Positions 46,801 to 60,871 of a stretch of 64,000 nt of DNA are shown here, piece by piece. Positions within the stretch are counted from its first letter, which is position 1, and every line of letters begins with the position of its first letter. Source of the DNA: Trogon surrucura (taxonomy: Eukaryota > Chordata > Aves > Trogoniformes > Trogonidae); contig CM036658.1 of assembly GCA_020746105.1 (NCBI GenBank), positions 32,265,099 to 32,329,098 on the forward strand. The letters run 5' to 3'. The notes below the pieces were generated by a model. That model saw only the letters and a program-made list of their open reading frames with translations. It did no database searches and had not been told where the DNA came from. Made by a program: the position numbers and the translations under genes.

Positions 46801-49800
46801 CAGTTACTTCCTTCACATTAGCATGTAACTTTCCTTCATATTGCATGTAACTTTTTCTTTACAAATGTCAAAACATTAAATTATGTTTACACATAAAATA
46901 CCATCTCTAATACTCAGACAGCAGAGATGGTGACATTGAATTATAGAAGAGGGTGCTATGAAGCAAGGCAAAAAATAACCCACAAGAGGTTAAATGAGTT
47001 TGGAGAAGTTTAGGCAAGTGTGGGTGTGGATGTGGTTGGTTGGTTGGTTCATCTGAAAAAAAAGAAGACAAAAAAAAGGCCCATGTAACTGCTTTGCTTC
47101 TCATCATGGCCACTACTCACAGTAACTTTTGGTTTTGGTCAGCTCTCACTGAGTTTGGCAGACAGAAGAGGTCTCAAGGAAATAAGCTTCCATACATTTA
47201 ATATCTTTGACAGCTAAGAAGAGAACTATAGCCCTAATACGTGCACCACCAGTTTCAGTGAGAAAAGTAGGGAAAACAGCCAAACCAGCTTTGTCAGGCA
47301 GCTGCTTCCTGGCTGGGACGGTTGTTTGCAGTAGGACCTAGACACAACCAGTGGTACTCCTCACTTGGTTGACATACCAAGGAGGAAGAAGGAAGGGCTG
47401 TATGGAGGGAGGTCTATGTGCTATAATGTGTATTAAGAATGCTCAGATTACTGCAGTGATTACTGCTGAGGTCAGAGGGAGTACAAGTGGTACAGGGGCA
47501 TTGTGCTATCTCTCCTGCTGCCTCTCCTGCTACCTCTCCTCTCTCTATTCTTTTTTTTAAAAAAATATCAATTTTTCCTATGTAAACTCTAACTATGGAG
47601 AAGAAAAGGATATTTCCACATATGGAAAAATCCTTTTAATTCATGGGTTAAAAAGATGGACAACAGGAAAAGACAGTTATAAGAAATGGATTTCCAGGTG
47701 TTGCAGGCACAAAACCCTAAGCTTATGGCCACAGCCTCGTGGGAGGGAAGGAGAAAGGGTGGAGCATCTTGGCACAGCAGTTCAGAAGACTAAGCAGCTC
47801 CCTTGCCAGTGCCAGAATAACGGGAAAGAGTCATGTGAGGGCAGAAAGGGTGAGAAGGCAAAGGCAGCAACTTATGCAACACAGTAGGAAAGAGCTCTGA
47901 ATGCTATTGAATAGAAGCTGCAGGTCTCAGATCTTTTCCATGAGAGCACAACAGAGTGGTCTGCCTCCAGGAACTGTCAGAAGAAATCTGGTAATCCTGT
48001 TGCAGACAAACCCCAACCGCTGTTACTGCTATTTCCACTTACACTTGGGAACCGTCCAGCAAAATGACACATGCTGAAAAAAAGCTTAGCAGTAATTGTT
48101 TGCCAGCCTAAGAAACTGAAGAGACCCTTGAGCATTACAAAGAGATTGCTTTGCGTTTCTTTGTCATTCCCTGGAGAATCAATGATTTGTAAAGACCAAG
48201 ACTCATTTCAGTACTCTGAAGAGCTAAGGTGCTGTCGGTGACTGCAGTGTGGCAGCTGCCTGTTTCAGCTACACTAGCTGCACTGCAAACTGTGCAGAAG
48301 TGTAGAAGCCTTATATGAAGGCAAAAAGGGGAAACATATGTAAGTGGCAACTTGGTCCAACCAAATACAAAATCATGAGCTTGGCTTCAGACCTTCAGGT
48401 TCAGCATTGCTTAATTTACTGGAATGATTCACCTTCTTAAAGATAAACATATGCCTGTGTGCTTTGCTGCACAAGGTGTGTTCAAGCAATTTTCTGCATT
48501 CTCAGTTACCCCATTTACACTGATTAAAGTGATACATCATCTGAGTGAGACACAGCTTTAGCAAATGGAAGAATAAAACTGGAGCACCGTGAAAATAAAA
48601 GCTTGTGAGGATGATTTGTGTAGGAGTCAGACAGTTTGCTTAGCATCTCTTGGAACACCCCATGGCAAACCATGACAAAACTCAAATCATTACAGGATAT
48701 CTCATTGCTGAAGCATCTTATCTGTCAAATGTTTCTGCAATACATCTCCCCATGTCTTAGACGTTGCTTTGTTTTGGGGATGGGACATGTGAAAGAAAAG
48801 CTAAAAAAGAGTTAAGAAATGCTTGACTTCTGTTTTGTTTTTCTTTTTGTTTTATTTCTTTACAGTGTTTCTAGGGAGTGGGAGATTTTTGTTATTGTCT
48901 ACTGTGAAGTCCTGAATGCTAGCTGTTTTCAGCCACTTGGTTCAACTCTAGGAAGTGGTGCTAAGCGAATTACTGCAACGTGAAAAGGGTGCAACAAGTG
49001 TATTTTACACTCCCCTTGAATCAAACAAGTGAGTGTAAATCAAATTTTGCACAAACTTGCTCAAAACAGTTAGCACACAAAAAGCATCTGAGTGTCCAGG
49101 TTGACCACAATATGAAAAATAGAGATTTTGCTTATCTGAGAAATACAAGAACATAGCAAAAGTAATTTTCGTCATTATAAAAAGAAGGGAGTTTCGGTCT
49201 GTAGAATGATGTGATTTTGAGCCTTTGAAGAATGCTATGTAATATGTCACATCATACAGGTTTCAAACCCAGTCAGGGCCTACTACCAGATAGGCAGGAA
49301 GCAGAGATCTCCAAGGCATTTACTACCTAAGAGGGTAAAAGGCACTGTGACCTAGCAGTCTGAACATAAGGAATGGGGAACTAAGTCCTACTCTGCCACT
49401 GATTAGTAATCTGTACTGAAATAACCTTGACTGCTCTTTTTCTTAGCCACAGTTTCCCCTACAATGCTGGGCAATCTTCATCTCTTTTCAATCTGTCAGT
49501 CAATAAAAACTGGTGTTTTCCCTGTCCTGTGTTAATACTGATTATTAGTGGGCCATCTGGTTTCAGAATCTTGCAATATGTTATTCTGGCACTCTGAAAG
49601 CTATTGTTTCTGAAGGTAACCACCTAAATCATACTGTTGATAGTCTACATGCAACCATTCACCCAGGTGTGGCCTTCCCAGTAGTAGAGCTGTTTCATCT
49701 ACTGGCAGTCCTCACCACCAGGCTGTGGAAATTACCATGGAAGAGACAGAATGAAGAAGCTGATGACAGTATCACCATCTCCTTCCTCTGGGGTCTTTTA

Positions 49801-52800
49801 AGTGACCTTCAAGTATACTCAGAGGTCCTTATGTGTAGAAACTGTGTTTCATCCTGCTTTGTGGCCTCCAGTCCCAGCTGATTGTATTGGCATTCAGTCT
49901 TCCTTCCTTCTGCACTGAGGAGTGGCATGAACAAAGAACATCTCAGGGTCCACTTTGAACAGCTCTGACTAGTCATACCAGCACCTGGAGCTTCTGGATT
50001 TTGGTGGAGCACCCATTACAGACTGTGGGAATCTGCAGCATCAGATGGTTTCTTTGCAGACAAACCTGTTAAGCAGCATTCATTCTTTATCAGTATGCAG
50101 TAGGGAACAGCTTCAGGGCTGAGACATGCCTTGAGACACTGTGGAAGAGTGCTTTAGCTAGCATTTTGGCATCTTACGTGGGAGAAGAGAGAAATTTGTA
50201 AAAATGACTGGTAAAAGTCCCCTTCTCAAAAATGCAGGAAAACTCGCATTATACAGAACAATTTCCAAATTTCACTCTCTTTCACAAAGCAGAAATAGTG
50301 TAAAAGCAGCTGTGAAAAGCCATCAGTTGTAGCAGCAACTTCTAAACTTACCTTTCTACCTTTATATTGCAGGAGACAACTGCAGCTTACTGTGGGGTTC
50401 ATACAGTCAATGCACCCTCTATTTCAAATGTCATGTTTGAATTCCTCAGGCCTAATTGTTGGTTCAGTTGTCATAAAGCATGGGGAATGTTGACTGAAGG
50501 TCTCATGCCAAAGTAGGATAGGGGTATTGTGTTTTAAGTTGCCTAGGGCATAGAGGACAAAGGCGTCCTTGTTTCAAGCAGAGTAAACTCATCAATTTCA
50601 CATTGTTTCAAGTTTTACCCTAGGATCAGAAATGGTTGGAATGAGTGAAAGCACAAAAAAATGAGTGACTTACGATCCCATAGGGAAAAATTACATTATA
50701 TGTAGTAATAAACTGAGAAACAAAACATCTTTCTTTGATAATTTTTCTTCCACACTCTTCTATATGTGGTGATTGTTGTCATTGCTGCTTTGTAAAGAGA
50801 CTGAACTTTATCACCACGTAGTTAAGGCTTAGCTTTTGGGTTTGGGGTGGAAGCATTGTTCTTGGTATTTATGGTTTTTTACTTTGTGAAAAGAAGAAAA
50901 CAGAGCTGAAAGAATAGTATAACATGACTGCTCGCATATTTCATTTTTTTTATCAAGGAATAAAAAGGCTCAAACAAACTGAATCTTGCAGTGGAAAAAA
51001 AAAAAAGAAAGTGTTTCACATTGTTCATTCATGACTCTTTCTGCTGTAATTAAGCAACTAATGCTCCAGATGGCTTAGTATTCAAAATTAATAAATTTCA
51101 GCTCTGCTGAACACTTTGTTTCAAAATGCAAAAAAATACTAACCAGAAGCTTTTAGTAACTTCAGCTGTAAATGTCCCAAAACACTGGAGGCTTTGTGAC
51201 ATTTGCCATGTGGGGCACGGGTATAGTGTCCCAAACTTTGTGCTCTGCGTAGCACTGCATCACTTGGCTCCTGCAGTTCGCAAGATCCAGTGTACACCCA
51301 GCAGCCGCTCTGGTGCAGATTCAGCATTTCTCCCAGCTGGGCATTGCCTATCATCTTCACATCACTTTTCATGGTTGGACTGAGACTTTGGCAAGGGATA
51401 TTTGAAGGGAGACATCTGGCCCTAACACTCCAGTCAAAATGAGAGTCCTGCTTGTTGCTTGGGACAAATATGTGCAACACCACCAGCATCTGCGTTAAAG
51501 CAATTTGCCACAGTCGCTCATGGAGGTCAACTGAACTGAGTTTCCATTTGTTCCCCATCTGTGGCAACCATCTGCTTGCTTTGGGAGGGAGTCTGCAGAT
51601 ACATGGCACGTTCTTACCCTGAACACCCAGGCCTGAGGTGTAGCTGTCCTTTGCTGGGACTTACCAGAAGGTTTGTGCTGCCTTGAATGCTTCTCTAGGC
51701 CCAGTCCAATCCAGCTTTTAAGTTCAAATTTCCTTCTCAGCAAATTAATGTGACTTTGGAAAAGAAAATATTCCCCTAAGTTTTCTGTGCAGCCTGTTCT
51801 TTTAATGGCATGCATGTGTGAAAGTATTGCTTGATGGGTATGTCATTTCATGTTTTCTTGCTGCTTGTACCTGAGGATAAACTACTTTTGTAAAAAAAAA
51901 TACTGCATTAAACTTGTAGAAGTCTTCAGGCATTTTGTACACTTTTTTTCATCTTCTGCACTGTTTCTTTTTGCTGGATCATTTGTTGGCAACTTCTGTC
52001 ATGTAACTCCAAACCTAAAACAGTCTGAGCCTACTAAGAGGCACATTGCTTATACGTTCTAACATCTTTGCTAAAGGCAGGATGCTTAGTGCTAAGATCA
52101 GTACAAAAATGAGTATTGCTTCTTCTGCAGAGCTTATAGTGTGAAAGGAAAGGCCTTTCAGAGGAGCGCGTGGAAGATTTGGAGAGCAAGGTCTAGCCCG
52201 TAATATGGCTTTGGGAAGGTTTCATGAATGAGATTATTTTTAAGGTTGTTAAAGACGTGAGTGAAGTCCTCAGTAACCTTATTAATAGGGCATCTTATAC
52301 AGACGCTCAGCATTGAATGGGAAGTACTCCCTTTTCTGGGTCACAAGATACAGAGCATTATCATTGTTGCTGCTTTCTTAGATGTAATTTCTCCCACAGC
52401 ACTGGGACACAGCCTGTTTTTGTTCTCACATTCCTGAGTTGATAGTACCTAATCATTGCAAATACCTTGTACCAAATTAAAAAAATCACTTTGGGGAATT
52501 GATTCTGGGCAGAGTCCAGCCTCTGGTCACCTTCCCTCTGTGGTGTCGCTGCTTGGCTGCTCACTCACAGCCGCAAGCAGAGCACAGAAGTTGCACAGCA
52601 TCTTTGCTTTGTATCAGTGCCCAGAGGCCTCCAAAGGCCACTGAAGCAATCCAGAATTCTTTTTTTTCCTCGTCTCTCTCAGCAGCTGGAAGAAAGATGT
52701 TCTATGAGGTGGTATGTGAGGCCAGCCTCACCTGAGGATTTGATTTTGCGGACAGAGCTCTCCCAGGTTGGGATTTATGGCTCCCACATGCTGGTCTGCC

Positions 52801-55582
52801 AGCATGAAGCTGCTACAATACAGACAATATTCTGGGTCACCATTTGCGGCTTTTTGTACTTTTTTGCAACTTTTCAAGTAAAAACTATGCTCACTATCAG
52901 ACCAAGCTGATTACAAGTCATCTTGGACTGCACCTTCGGGTTTTATCTCGTATTTTCATATGCAGGTCAGTCATAGCCCTTCCATCGTATTTCCTCTGAA
53001 GCTGCATTCATAAATGAGATTTGAGCTTTATCTAGCATCACCCCAACCACCTGCTTCTGCCTCTGAAAACAGGGTTATTGTAAATTATTCAAACCACAAA
53101 TGAGAGCACAGGGATAGGGATCGTTTGATTTACTGTGAGGCCACTGTGAGATTTCTTTCAAGCTCTGATAAACAGGCTCCTCAAAGACCTTAAAAAGCAT
53201 CTCCAGTATCAGGACCTCTGTTTACCTATTAGATGCTCAACCCACTTATGAAAGGCTGTACTTATATGAAAACAATTCCTTTCTGAGGTTGTAGCCCTTT
53301 GCGATAGGCTTCACATCCTGCACAAGGAATGGTCTGTGTGGTCAGTGCTCAGACATGTGGGGCATTGGGCAGTTGTAGAATCTGCAAGACTATGGGAGTA
53401 GTGTAGGAGTAACTTGCAGATTTATGGAAAAAATAATAACCTCTAGTTGATGTTGGAAGCACTAAGAACTGAGAGTGGGAGCAGAGAATGAAAAAGGCAG
53501 TTCTCTAAAGGATTCCCTTTTAAAGATGTCATCGGCAGGGGCTGCCAAAAGAAGAGTATCAAGAGTGTAAAGACTACGTCAATAAGAGAAGCAAGCAGTA
53601 ACAAGGAGGCCCTAATAGCACACTGGGAGTTTCAATCAGGTAATTCTTTCCAGCTGCTGTAAAAGATATAGGAAATGAAATGCAGAAGAGACGTTCTATC
53701 TGCATACTGGAAAGTCTGCACTACAGCATCAAGGCAGCCCACGAGACTGTGGATCCCAGATCCACATCTCACTTGCTGAGCTTTGCTGTGTATCACCCAT
53801 ACTTGTCATTGGCACTTGTGAGATCAGGAGCAGGACCTGTCAGCTGGAGGAGCTGGTGGGAGGGCAGGCCTGGGAGCTCTTCTTCACCCAGCCCTTCCTT
53901 CTGAGAGTGTGTTGTGGTACGGTACAATCAGCAAACACCACAATCACCTTCACGCACTGCAAATGCTGTTTCATGGTATTTCCATCCTCTCTCTTGTGTT
54001 GATAGGAGGATTGCTTATAAACCTCTACACTGCCTGGGTGGCTTCAAACAGTCACGCTTGTGACAATTTTAAAACAAACAAACAAAAAAATATCCCAAAA
54101 TCCAACAGAGAAATTTCCTTCTTGAAGCCAAAGTAGGAACAGTCAGAGCCAATCCTAGACAGAGTGAACTGTTAAACTGTTGTGATATAATGTGAAACAT
54201 TCTAGTTAGAAACATCCATTTAACTATTCCATTGGGGAGCTGAGACTTAAGGTTAGGAAGATTAGTTTCTAGATCAAGTCAAGCGTAAAATAATTGATTT
54301 TAAAGTGCATTGCTCTTATAGTTAGCTTTTTTTATTCAAGGATATGCCTAAAACCATTTTCTGGGTCTTTTTCTCTCTTCTACTACTGAACTACCAAAAA
54401 AGGACTAAAATCTTATATATTTACTGAAACTAAGTTCAAAATAACCCCTGTGATAATACATAAAGGAATTAAGCAATAGTACATAGGATTTACTTTTATT
54501 ATTCTTTCATGATGTCGGTTTTTGTGAGCAATGGCACCACATTAAATTCATCCTGTTGAATGCTCCTTTACATATCTTGCAGTCAACAAAGCTGCTCAGA
54601 AAGCACCTTGACCATTTCAGATCTCTTGTGCGCCACTCAGATGTCTGAATCCATCACAGTTCACCCATCACCAGTTAAACTATAACCTAACAAACCCTGA
54701 GGTAGCTCAACAAACTTTGATATAGCAGAGAAGAGAAGAGTGTCTTCCAACATTTCAGTACAGCTCAAGACTCAGAAATTTCTATCTGGAGACTTGTTAA
54801 ATGGAATGGGAAATTAAGTGGTCATCCCAGGCTGAATGACAGAGATTGAGTTATTTGCGTAATATTCTTCATTTTAGTGGTTCACAAAAAAAAAAAAAAA
54901 AGTACACTTAAAAAAAAGGAATCATACCACAACCTTGTGTGAGAACACCCATTAATCTCCTAGCCTTAACCCAATGTGTGTTCAAAGGACTATTGCAAAA
55001 ATATATTTGTTTCTGAGCTATAAAAGTGAAACCCACAGGTGCTGTGATAGGTTATTTTTATTACTTTTTTAAAAATCTATTTTACATTTCCAGGAGATTT
55101 CACCAAACTTAAGGCTTTGAAGTACCATATATTTCAATATTATATACTAATCATTATAGTGTGGGGCTAAGAAGAAACTGTTAATATTCACAGTAATGAC
55201 AGCTTTGGGAAAAGTTACTCAAGCAAGCCTAATACTAATTTTTTAGTGTTCCGCCTTCATGGACGATGCACAGCCCTCTGATAGGTCTGGTGATCATCTG
55301 GTTCATTTTAGGTGAGCCTTGGGAAGGACCACACCTTAAAGACTGGCAGAATTCTCCTTTGATCTTTGGAGCAGCAAGGAAGCTGCCCATGCTCACTTCT
55401 AGTCGATAAACGAAGCAGTGCCCTCACTGTGTGCTCCAATGCTTTCAGATGAGTGTTTTGATGACTCAGCCTCACTTTAAGGTCACCTAAGACCTGGAGG
55501 AACATGACTAAGACTTGTTGATGATCTGAGTAATCTTCTGTGTCCTATTTCTACTTGGGTAGTTGATTAGCAGTAGGGTACA
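43871..55582. other. Unassigned 11.7 kb, transposon-poor, no gene seen
   Basis: No CR1 tail, LTR or tRNA-like box was recognised. A purine-rich GA stretch lies at 44249-44302. Homopolymers include a 16-A run at 54886-54901. The longest open frames, minus 51139-51609 (156 codons) and minus 46391-46846 (151 codons), show no domain or family signature and I read them as chance. A short ggttggttggtt repeat lies near 47030-47048. Confidence 0.5.
44249..44302 (+). repeat. GA-rich low-complexity stretch
   Basis: Run of gagaggtgagaggggagagg-like purine repeats. Low complexity only. Confidence 0.85.
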
Positions 55583-55770
55583 ATCATAGAATCATAGAAT
55601 GGCCTGGGCTGGAAGGGACCTCAGAGATCATTTTAATCCAACCTCCCTGTTGTGAGCAGGGACGCCACCTCTTGACTAGGTCAGGCAACACACGTGAGAA
55701 CGAAACGGGAATCGAACCCGCGACCTTGGCGTTTCAAGCACCATGCTCAACCCACTGAGCTAAACCGGCC
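55583..55770 (-). mobile_element. tRNA-Ile-derived SINE with CR1 tail, copy 2, antisense
   Basis: 188 bp in reverse: octamers at 55583-55600 (atcatagaatcatagaat), CR1-like tail, linker, then tRNA head ending in GGCCGGT at 55764-55770. About 14 substitutions and 2 indels separate it from copy 1 (roughly 90% identity by eye). This copy is closer to tRNA-Ile: the T-arm GCGGG-TTCGATT-CCCGT pairs fully and the B box is consensus. The anticodon stem TGGTG/CGCCA pairs, and its loop is CTTGAAA. The A box (tagctcagtgggttg) is intact. The 3' acceptor strand is lost, so it is not a tRNA gene. Left flank is unremarkable; no clear target duplication. Confidence 0.92.
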
Positions 55771-58700
55771 CTCCTATCTGGACATATATACATATCTGTA
55801 CATATATGCAAAATACAGCACAGTATGTGTTTAAGACCAGCAAATAAATCACATAGTAGAACTTGTTAGAGAATGAATTTCTATCCAAACTTTTTTTTTT
55901 TTTTAAATTGTTAATACAGAGTGGGAAGAAATATTTGACAACCATAAATGATCTATGAGGTTCACTTGGGAGGGAAAAAAGTTTTTGTAAAAAAGCTCTG
56001 GTCACATTCCAATCCTCAAAATATTCATATAACCATTCAATATTTTAACGTTACTGAAAGCCTTTTCAAAGTAAAAATAAATAAAATAGTGTAATATGCT
56101 ATTTTGATACTTTTAAAACAACTCCGTTTCTAAAACAAATGCTGATCTATGAAATGCTGTTTGAAAGATGTCAACTTTACTGAAACCTCTGTTTCCGGGG
56201 CAACCCTCTTTGATTTACACTTTCTGACCAGATTTTCTTTGCAGAAATTTCATGCTATTACCCTCTGTTGCACTCTGCAGTAACAGCCTCTTCAGCACAT
56301 ATTAGTCTCTTACCCATCCCTAAAGTGCTCTGGAATAAGTCAAAGTAAATGGGTAGGGAGAAATAGCCTTTAATATTTTACTGAGCAAACTTAGTTATAG
56401 CCAGCCGCCTGTCACGCAGCCTTGGTTCTTGAAGTGTGTTTCATTAATTCTTCAGTATGCCCTGTGATATCCTTTCTGATCATCATAGGATAAAGTTCAT
56501 TTCCCTCACACTTTTTTTGGAGCTCTTTGAGGTGGTCTTCATTTTTGTTTCCAGATGTACCAACAGTTTTGTGCTTCTAAGCCAAATGTGGTTTAAATTT
56601 CCTTTCCATTCAGGAAATGAACAAAATAATCCATGGCTATGCTCATGTAAAGCACATCATTTGTCTCCCAAGTACTTGCAGTAGAGTCAGGAAAAGCAAC
56701 TGAGCACTGGCTGTCCTTAACAATGAAACTTTCGGATTTCCAGCCTAAGATCCATTAGAGGGCTGGAGTTCATTCTCCAAAGTGACTTCAAAACATTTTA
56801 TGTGTGATTGTGTCAGCCACATCAGTTTATTAAGTTGAAGGACAACAGGGATATCTGAGGGAGGTGGAAACTTCTTTAGTGCTTCCTGCCCTGCACAGGT
56901 TCTGAAACAAAAGAGTAAATGTGGTTTCATCTTAAAGATGTGTCTGTTCCCAAATTGTGCCAGCATAGCTCTCCCCTCTCCAGACCACTGATGGGGCATT
57001 CAGTGCCTGCCAAGTTTGTGGCAAAAAAAGTGCCAGGAGAAATGTCCTTCAGCTGGTCTGGGAGGCAACGGCCTGGGGAGCTGCAGATGTGAGTGCCCAC
57101 CCACCCCCAGACCCCCAGTGTGAACCATCCTGCAGCTGCTGCAGCCTCTCTAGCAGCAGACATTTGATGAGTTGTTTTCTAACCCAGTAATCTGGCAAAC
57201 ACTGCATAACCTTTGTGAAACCCAGACAGTCCGGATCAAACCTGAATATCAGGCAAATCTTTTTAGTCTTGTTTTTTTTTTCTTTCACACGTGTGTATGA
57301 GCACCTCATTCTTAACTGGTTATTGTTTAACTGGATGGGAGGAACCTTAATGTTTCTAAAGCATGAACAAGCTGGTATCTTAAAGGAATATGTTCAAAGT
57401 TAGATTTAGAGTTATTCACTGTGTGAGTCAAGGTGCACTGTAGAAAACGCACATACAGAGACATACCATCAAGTAAATTTATTTTTCCTACTATCCATGC
57501 AGGCACACACATACTCACTATCCAGCATAGTTATCTGTCACTGTTTTGGGTTTATATGCTGGAAAAAGAGGTAGGAGATTTTTTTTTTTTTTTTTTTAAA
57601 CAAAGAAGCAAACAATAAAACCTTGGCTTTTGGTCCAGTGGTCTGAAGCCAAAACCACTAAAAATACATTATGGTACATGTTTCAGATTAACATGAGAGC
57701 CCACACAAAGGAAAAAAAATGTCCCTTCAAAGTTGCCTGCATTTTGTAGCATTAGAACCTGAACTACTGTGATTGGCAAGGCCAGTACTGACAATCTTTT
57801 TTCTCATGTTCTGTACCATGGTTTACCCTAATCCATTAACTTTGGACTATGGGTGTCCTGAACAAGCAAACAAACAATTTTGAACTGCCACCAGACCTCA
57901 CAGGTATCTCTTTTCAGCATGTGTGAAGTTGCACCTGACACACAAAATTTGGCACATTATTATTATGAGAGGCTGACTTGGGAAACTGCTGGGCACTGTA
58001 CTTATTGAGAAACAGTATCAAGACCTTAAAATGCCACTGAGAGGGCAGTAACAAAAATAAACCACTGCGGAATGCAGCATCTGGGGTACAAGCTACTCCT
58101 ACATTTTGAAATAGTCTTCACTTCATGGCTGTCTGGGATGGGTGTGGCTAGAGAAGTTCTCTGAAGCAGCTGAGGTCTCCACTGTTCAAACAGTTTAAAA
58201 TATCTCTGTTCCTAATTTAATTCTGGAAAAAGTAGAGAATTACTAGCAGTTCAGGATATAATCTCTAACAGCCAAAATTAATCTAAAACCAAGCAAAAAA
58301 TCAAGCAGGTGGTATGTTCTTGTCCTCACTTGAACAGGCACCAGACAAACATCCAAATCTGAACTTCTTTTAAGACTAAAAGTTTATGATCCAAGAAATA
58401 GAGCTAATTAGTTAATAAAAATTTCAAGATATACATGATATATACACGATATACAAATTACTATGGTGCATATGTTTAGAAAAAAAAAAGAGCTTTTCAT
58501 GTAAAGCACTCTATGGCTTGTTGGCAATGCCCCTTTCCCCACACTATCACTTGATACTGGTCCTTGCCTTACTTAACACAAGCTAGAATGGGCAAGGACT
58601 TCTGCTTAAACACTGATGAGACAGTATGCACCCAGAGCCTTCTCCACAGGCAAGGCCTATTAGGCAAGGCTTGCTAGTCCTTCTCACTACGGTTTTTGAG

Positions 58701-60871
58701 GTCAGGTTTCTCACCCCGCTCTCTGTTTCTCGAGCAAGACATGTAACCAGCTAGTCTTACAACGAACAGGCACCATTGATTTAAATCATTATAGCTCTCA
58801 AACCTAAGTAATGGACAGACCTTCACAAAGCATACCTATACCTTGCTACAGTGTATTTCAGTGTATGTGGCTCTGGACTATAAGTGGTAAATTCAGATTA
58901 TTTCATGTTATTGAAAAGCCTTGTATCCTAATAAGTGGCTTAGTCAACCAGGTCAGAGAAAACAAATCCGAGCTTCCCTCTGAAAATTTTCATTCGTGTA
59001 ATAATAGTGAAATAAACAGAACTATGACTAATTCCTTCCAGACTATCCTAAAATATTTAATGTTTACAATATTTTAGCTTTGGACCTAATTTTACAATGT
59101 GTGAAAGAGGAACTAACATCAAGCATCTAGTATGTAAAAAAATCTTTCACACAGTTCAAACACATATATCACTAAAACAAAGTACTGTACTCAAGATGAT
59201 AATGTAAATATAAACTGTAAGACTTTGGCTGCTTCTTAAACAAGATATATTTTTAGACACCACTACATCTAAAACATAAAAAAACAATCAAGTGGCTTAA
59301 AAATATACAGGCTTTTGTAGCATATAGATTACAATAAAAGCAATCAATCCAACACACTTACAGGTACTGGTTTAATTAATTTTGAGCCTCATAAAATTCT
59401 CTTCCAAAAATCAAAAAAACAGCCTTGACCTTCAGAAATGTGGGGAATTGGCCATGCAAACCCTATTCAAGTCTCCCCAAAAGTGTAGTTACATTCTGTG
59501 TGTTTTAGATCAATTGATGGTTTAAGTTTCTTATCTTTAACTTTGCATATTTGCTTTCACTGTTTAACCAGCCACCCTTTTAAACAGAGCTCATTAGATG
59601 GCCAAATTGATTGACTGATCATTCCAATCATTTTTGTACATGATAAGTTCTGGGCCAGATTTTTTTCTTTTAATTAGAGAAGTGGTAGGCATACTCTGCA
59701 GACTCTGTTTGAATGTTAACGTAGGCTAATTGTACTCTGAATCAGTCCTCATTCTCTCAGTGAAGTGGGTAATATTCATATGCTTTACCTTGAGTCTGCA
59801 TAGAGACACGTCACTTTCCTGTGCAGTTGCAAATACATTGCATCTTTATCATTTCTGACAGGCTGCTTTCTCCACTGAGAGGATGTCTCAGACCACAGAA
59901 AACATCTGTCTGTTGATGAATACTTTGCAATGAGGTATATGTATGCCTTGCAATTTCTAGTCTTTGTTGATACAGAGAATTATATTCTGTGGAAAATTTC
60001 TTTCTCTATATCCTGTAAATCGAAGTCTGTTCTCTTGGCCCACAGAAACGAAATCTGTGAAAGCCAATAGCTTTTATTTCCACAGGTAGTTACTTTTCCT
60101 GTCCACCAATACTCCTAAAATAGCACACAGGTAGGAAATACATTAAGCTGCACTACTTTTTTGTCCTATATACCATTCCTCCATGTAAGAGCAAGCAAAC
60201 AGCTTGAAAAGTTGATCTGAATTTTGGGCACCCCTGGCAAGATGTACAGAAGTTGCACATATATGAAGGTCTAAGTGTGTCTGACATCCCTCTTACTCAT
60301 TGACATTATCCCTGCTGTAACAGCTTAACCACGGGACCAAACAGCACTACCCGTCTGCTGTCATCTGCTACTAACCTAACCATTTCCCAAAGAATGTAAG
60401 AGGCACAGAGTTTCAGGTATCCATCTCTGACCAAATTTAACAATTTCTCCAATGTCCCATTATCCACAAGTCATTTGAAACTGCTCTAAAACATGTTGTG
60501 TACTAGAAATTCTCAATTACTCTACTACCAGTGCTGTCAGCAATTCCAACCTTTAGTATCGCAAGGGCTCATAGATAGATATGAATTATTTCTTTGCGTA
60601 TCATCTGCTTTCAGCATTCCTGACCCGTAGATACTTTAAACCAGTACAAAGAAACAGAAATATAGAGCCAAGTCAAGACTTTTAGACAAGATCCACAGCA
60701 TAAGAATCAGAAAGTTGACAAGTTTTTATCAAGCAACTATGTTGTTTTTATCAAACAACTTAGATAAAGACATGTCTGTGCTAACGGTTCCTTGTGTTTT
60801 TCTGTTCTGTGTTATGCACAAAGGAATGGACTCTAACTTCAAGTGTAAATAGCCATTTTTTCTAACCATGG
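55771..60871. other. Unassigned 5.1 kb, no gene seen
   Basis: AT-rich, with a 19-T run at 57579-57597 and several shorter A/T runs. No transposon or coding region supported. Confidence 0.5.

Noticed and set aside
46391..46846. 151-codon minus-strand frame
   Set aside because: No family signature or supporting context; AT-rich region with no splice-bounded structure I can defend.
51139..51609. 156-codon minus-strand frame
   Set aside because: No recognisable family, no internal pattern, and overlapping frames on both strands of similar size. Best treated as chance.
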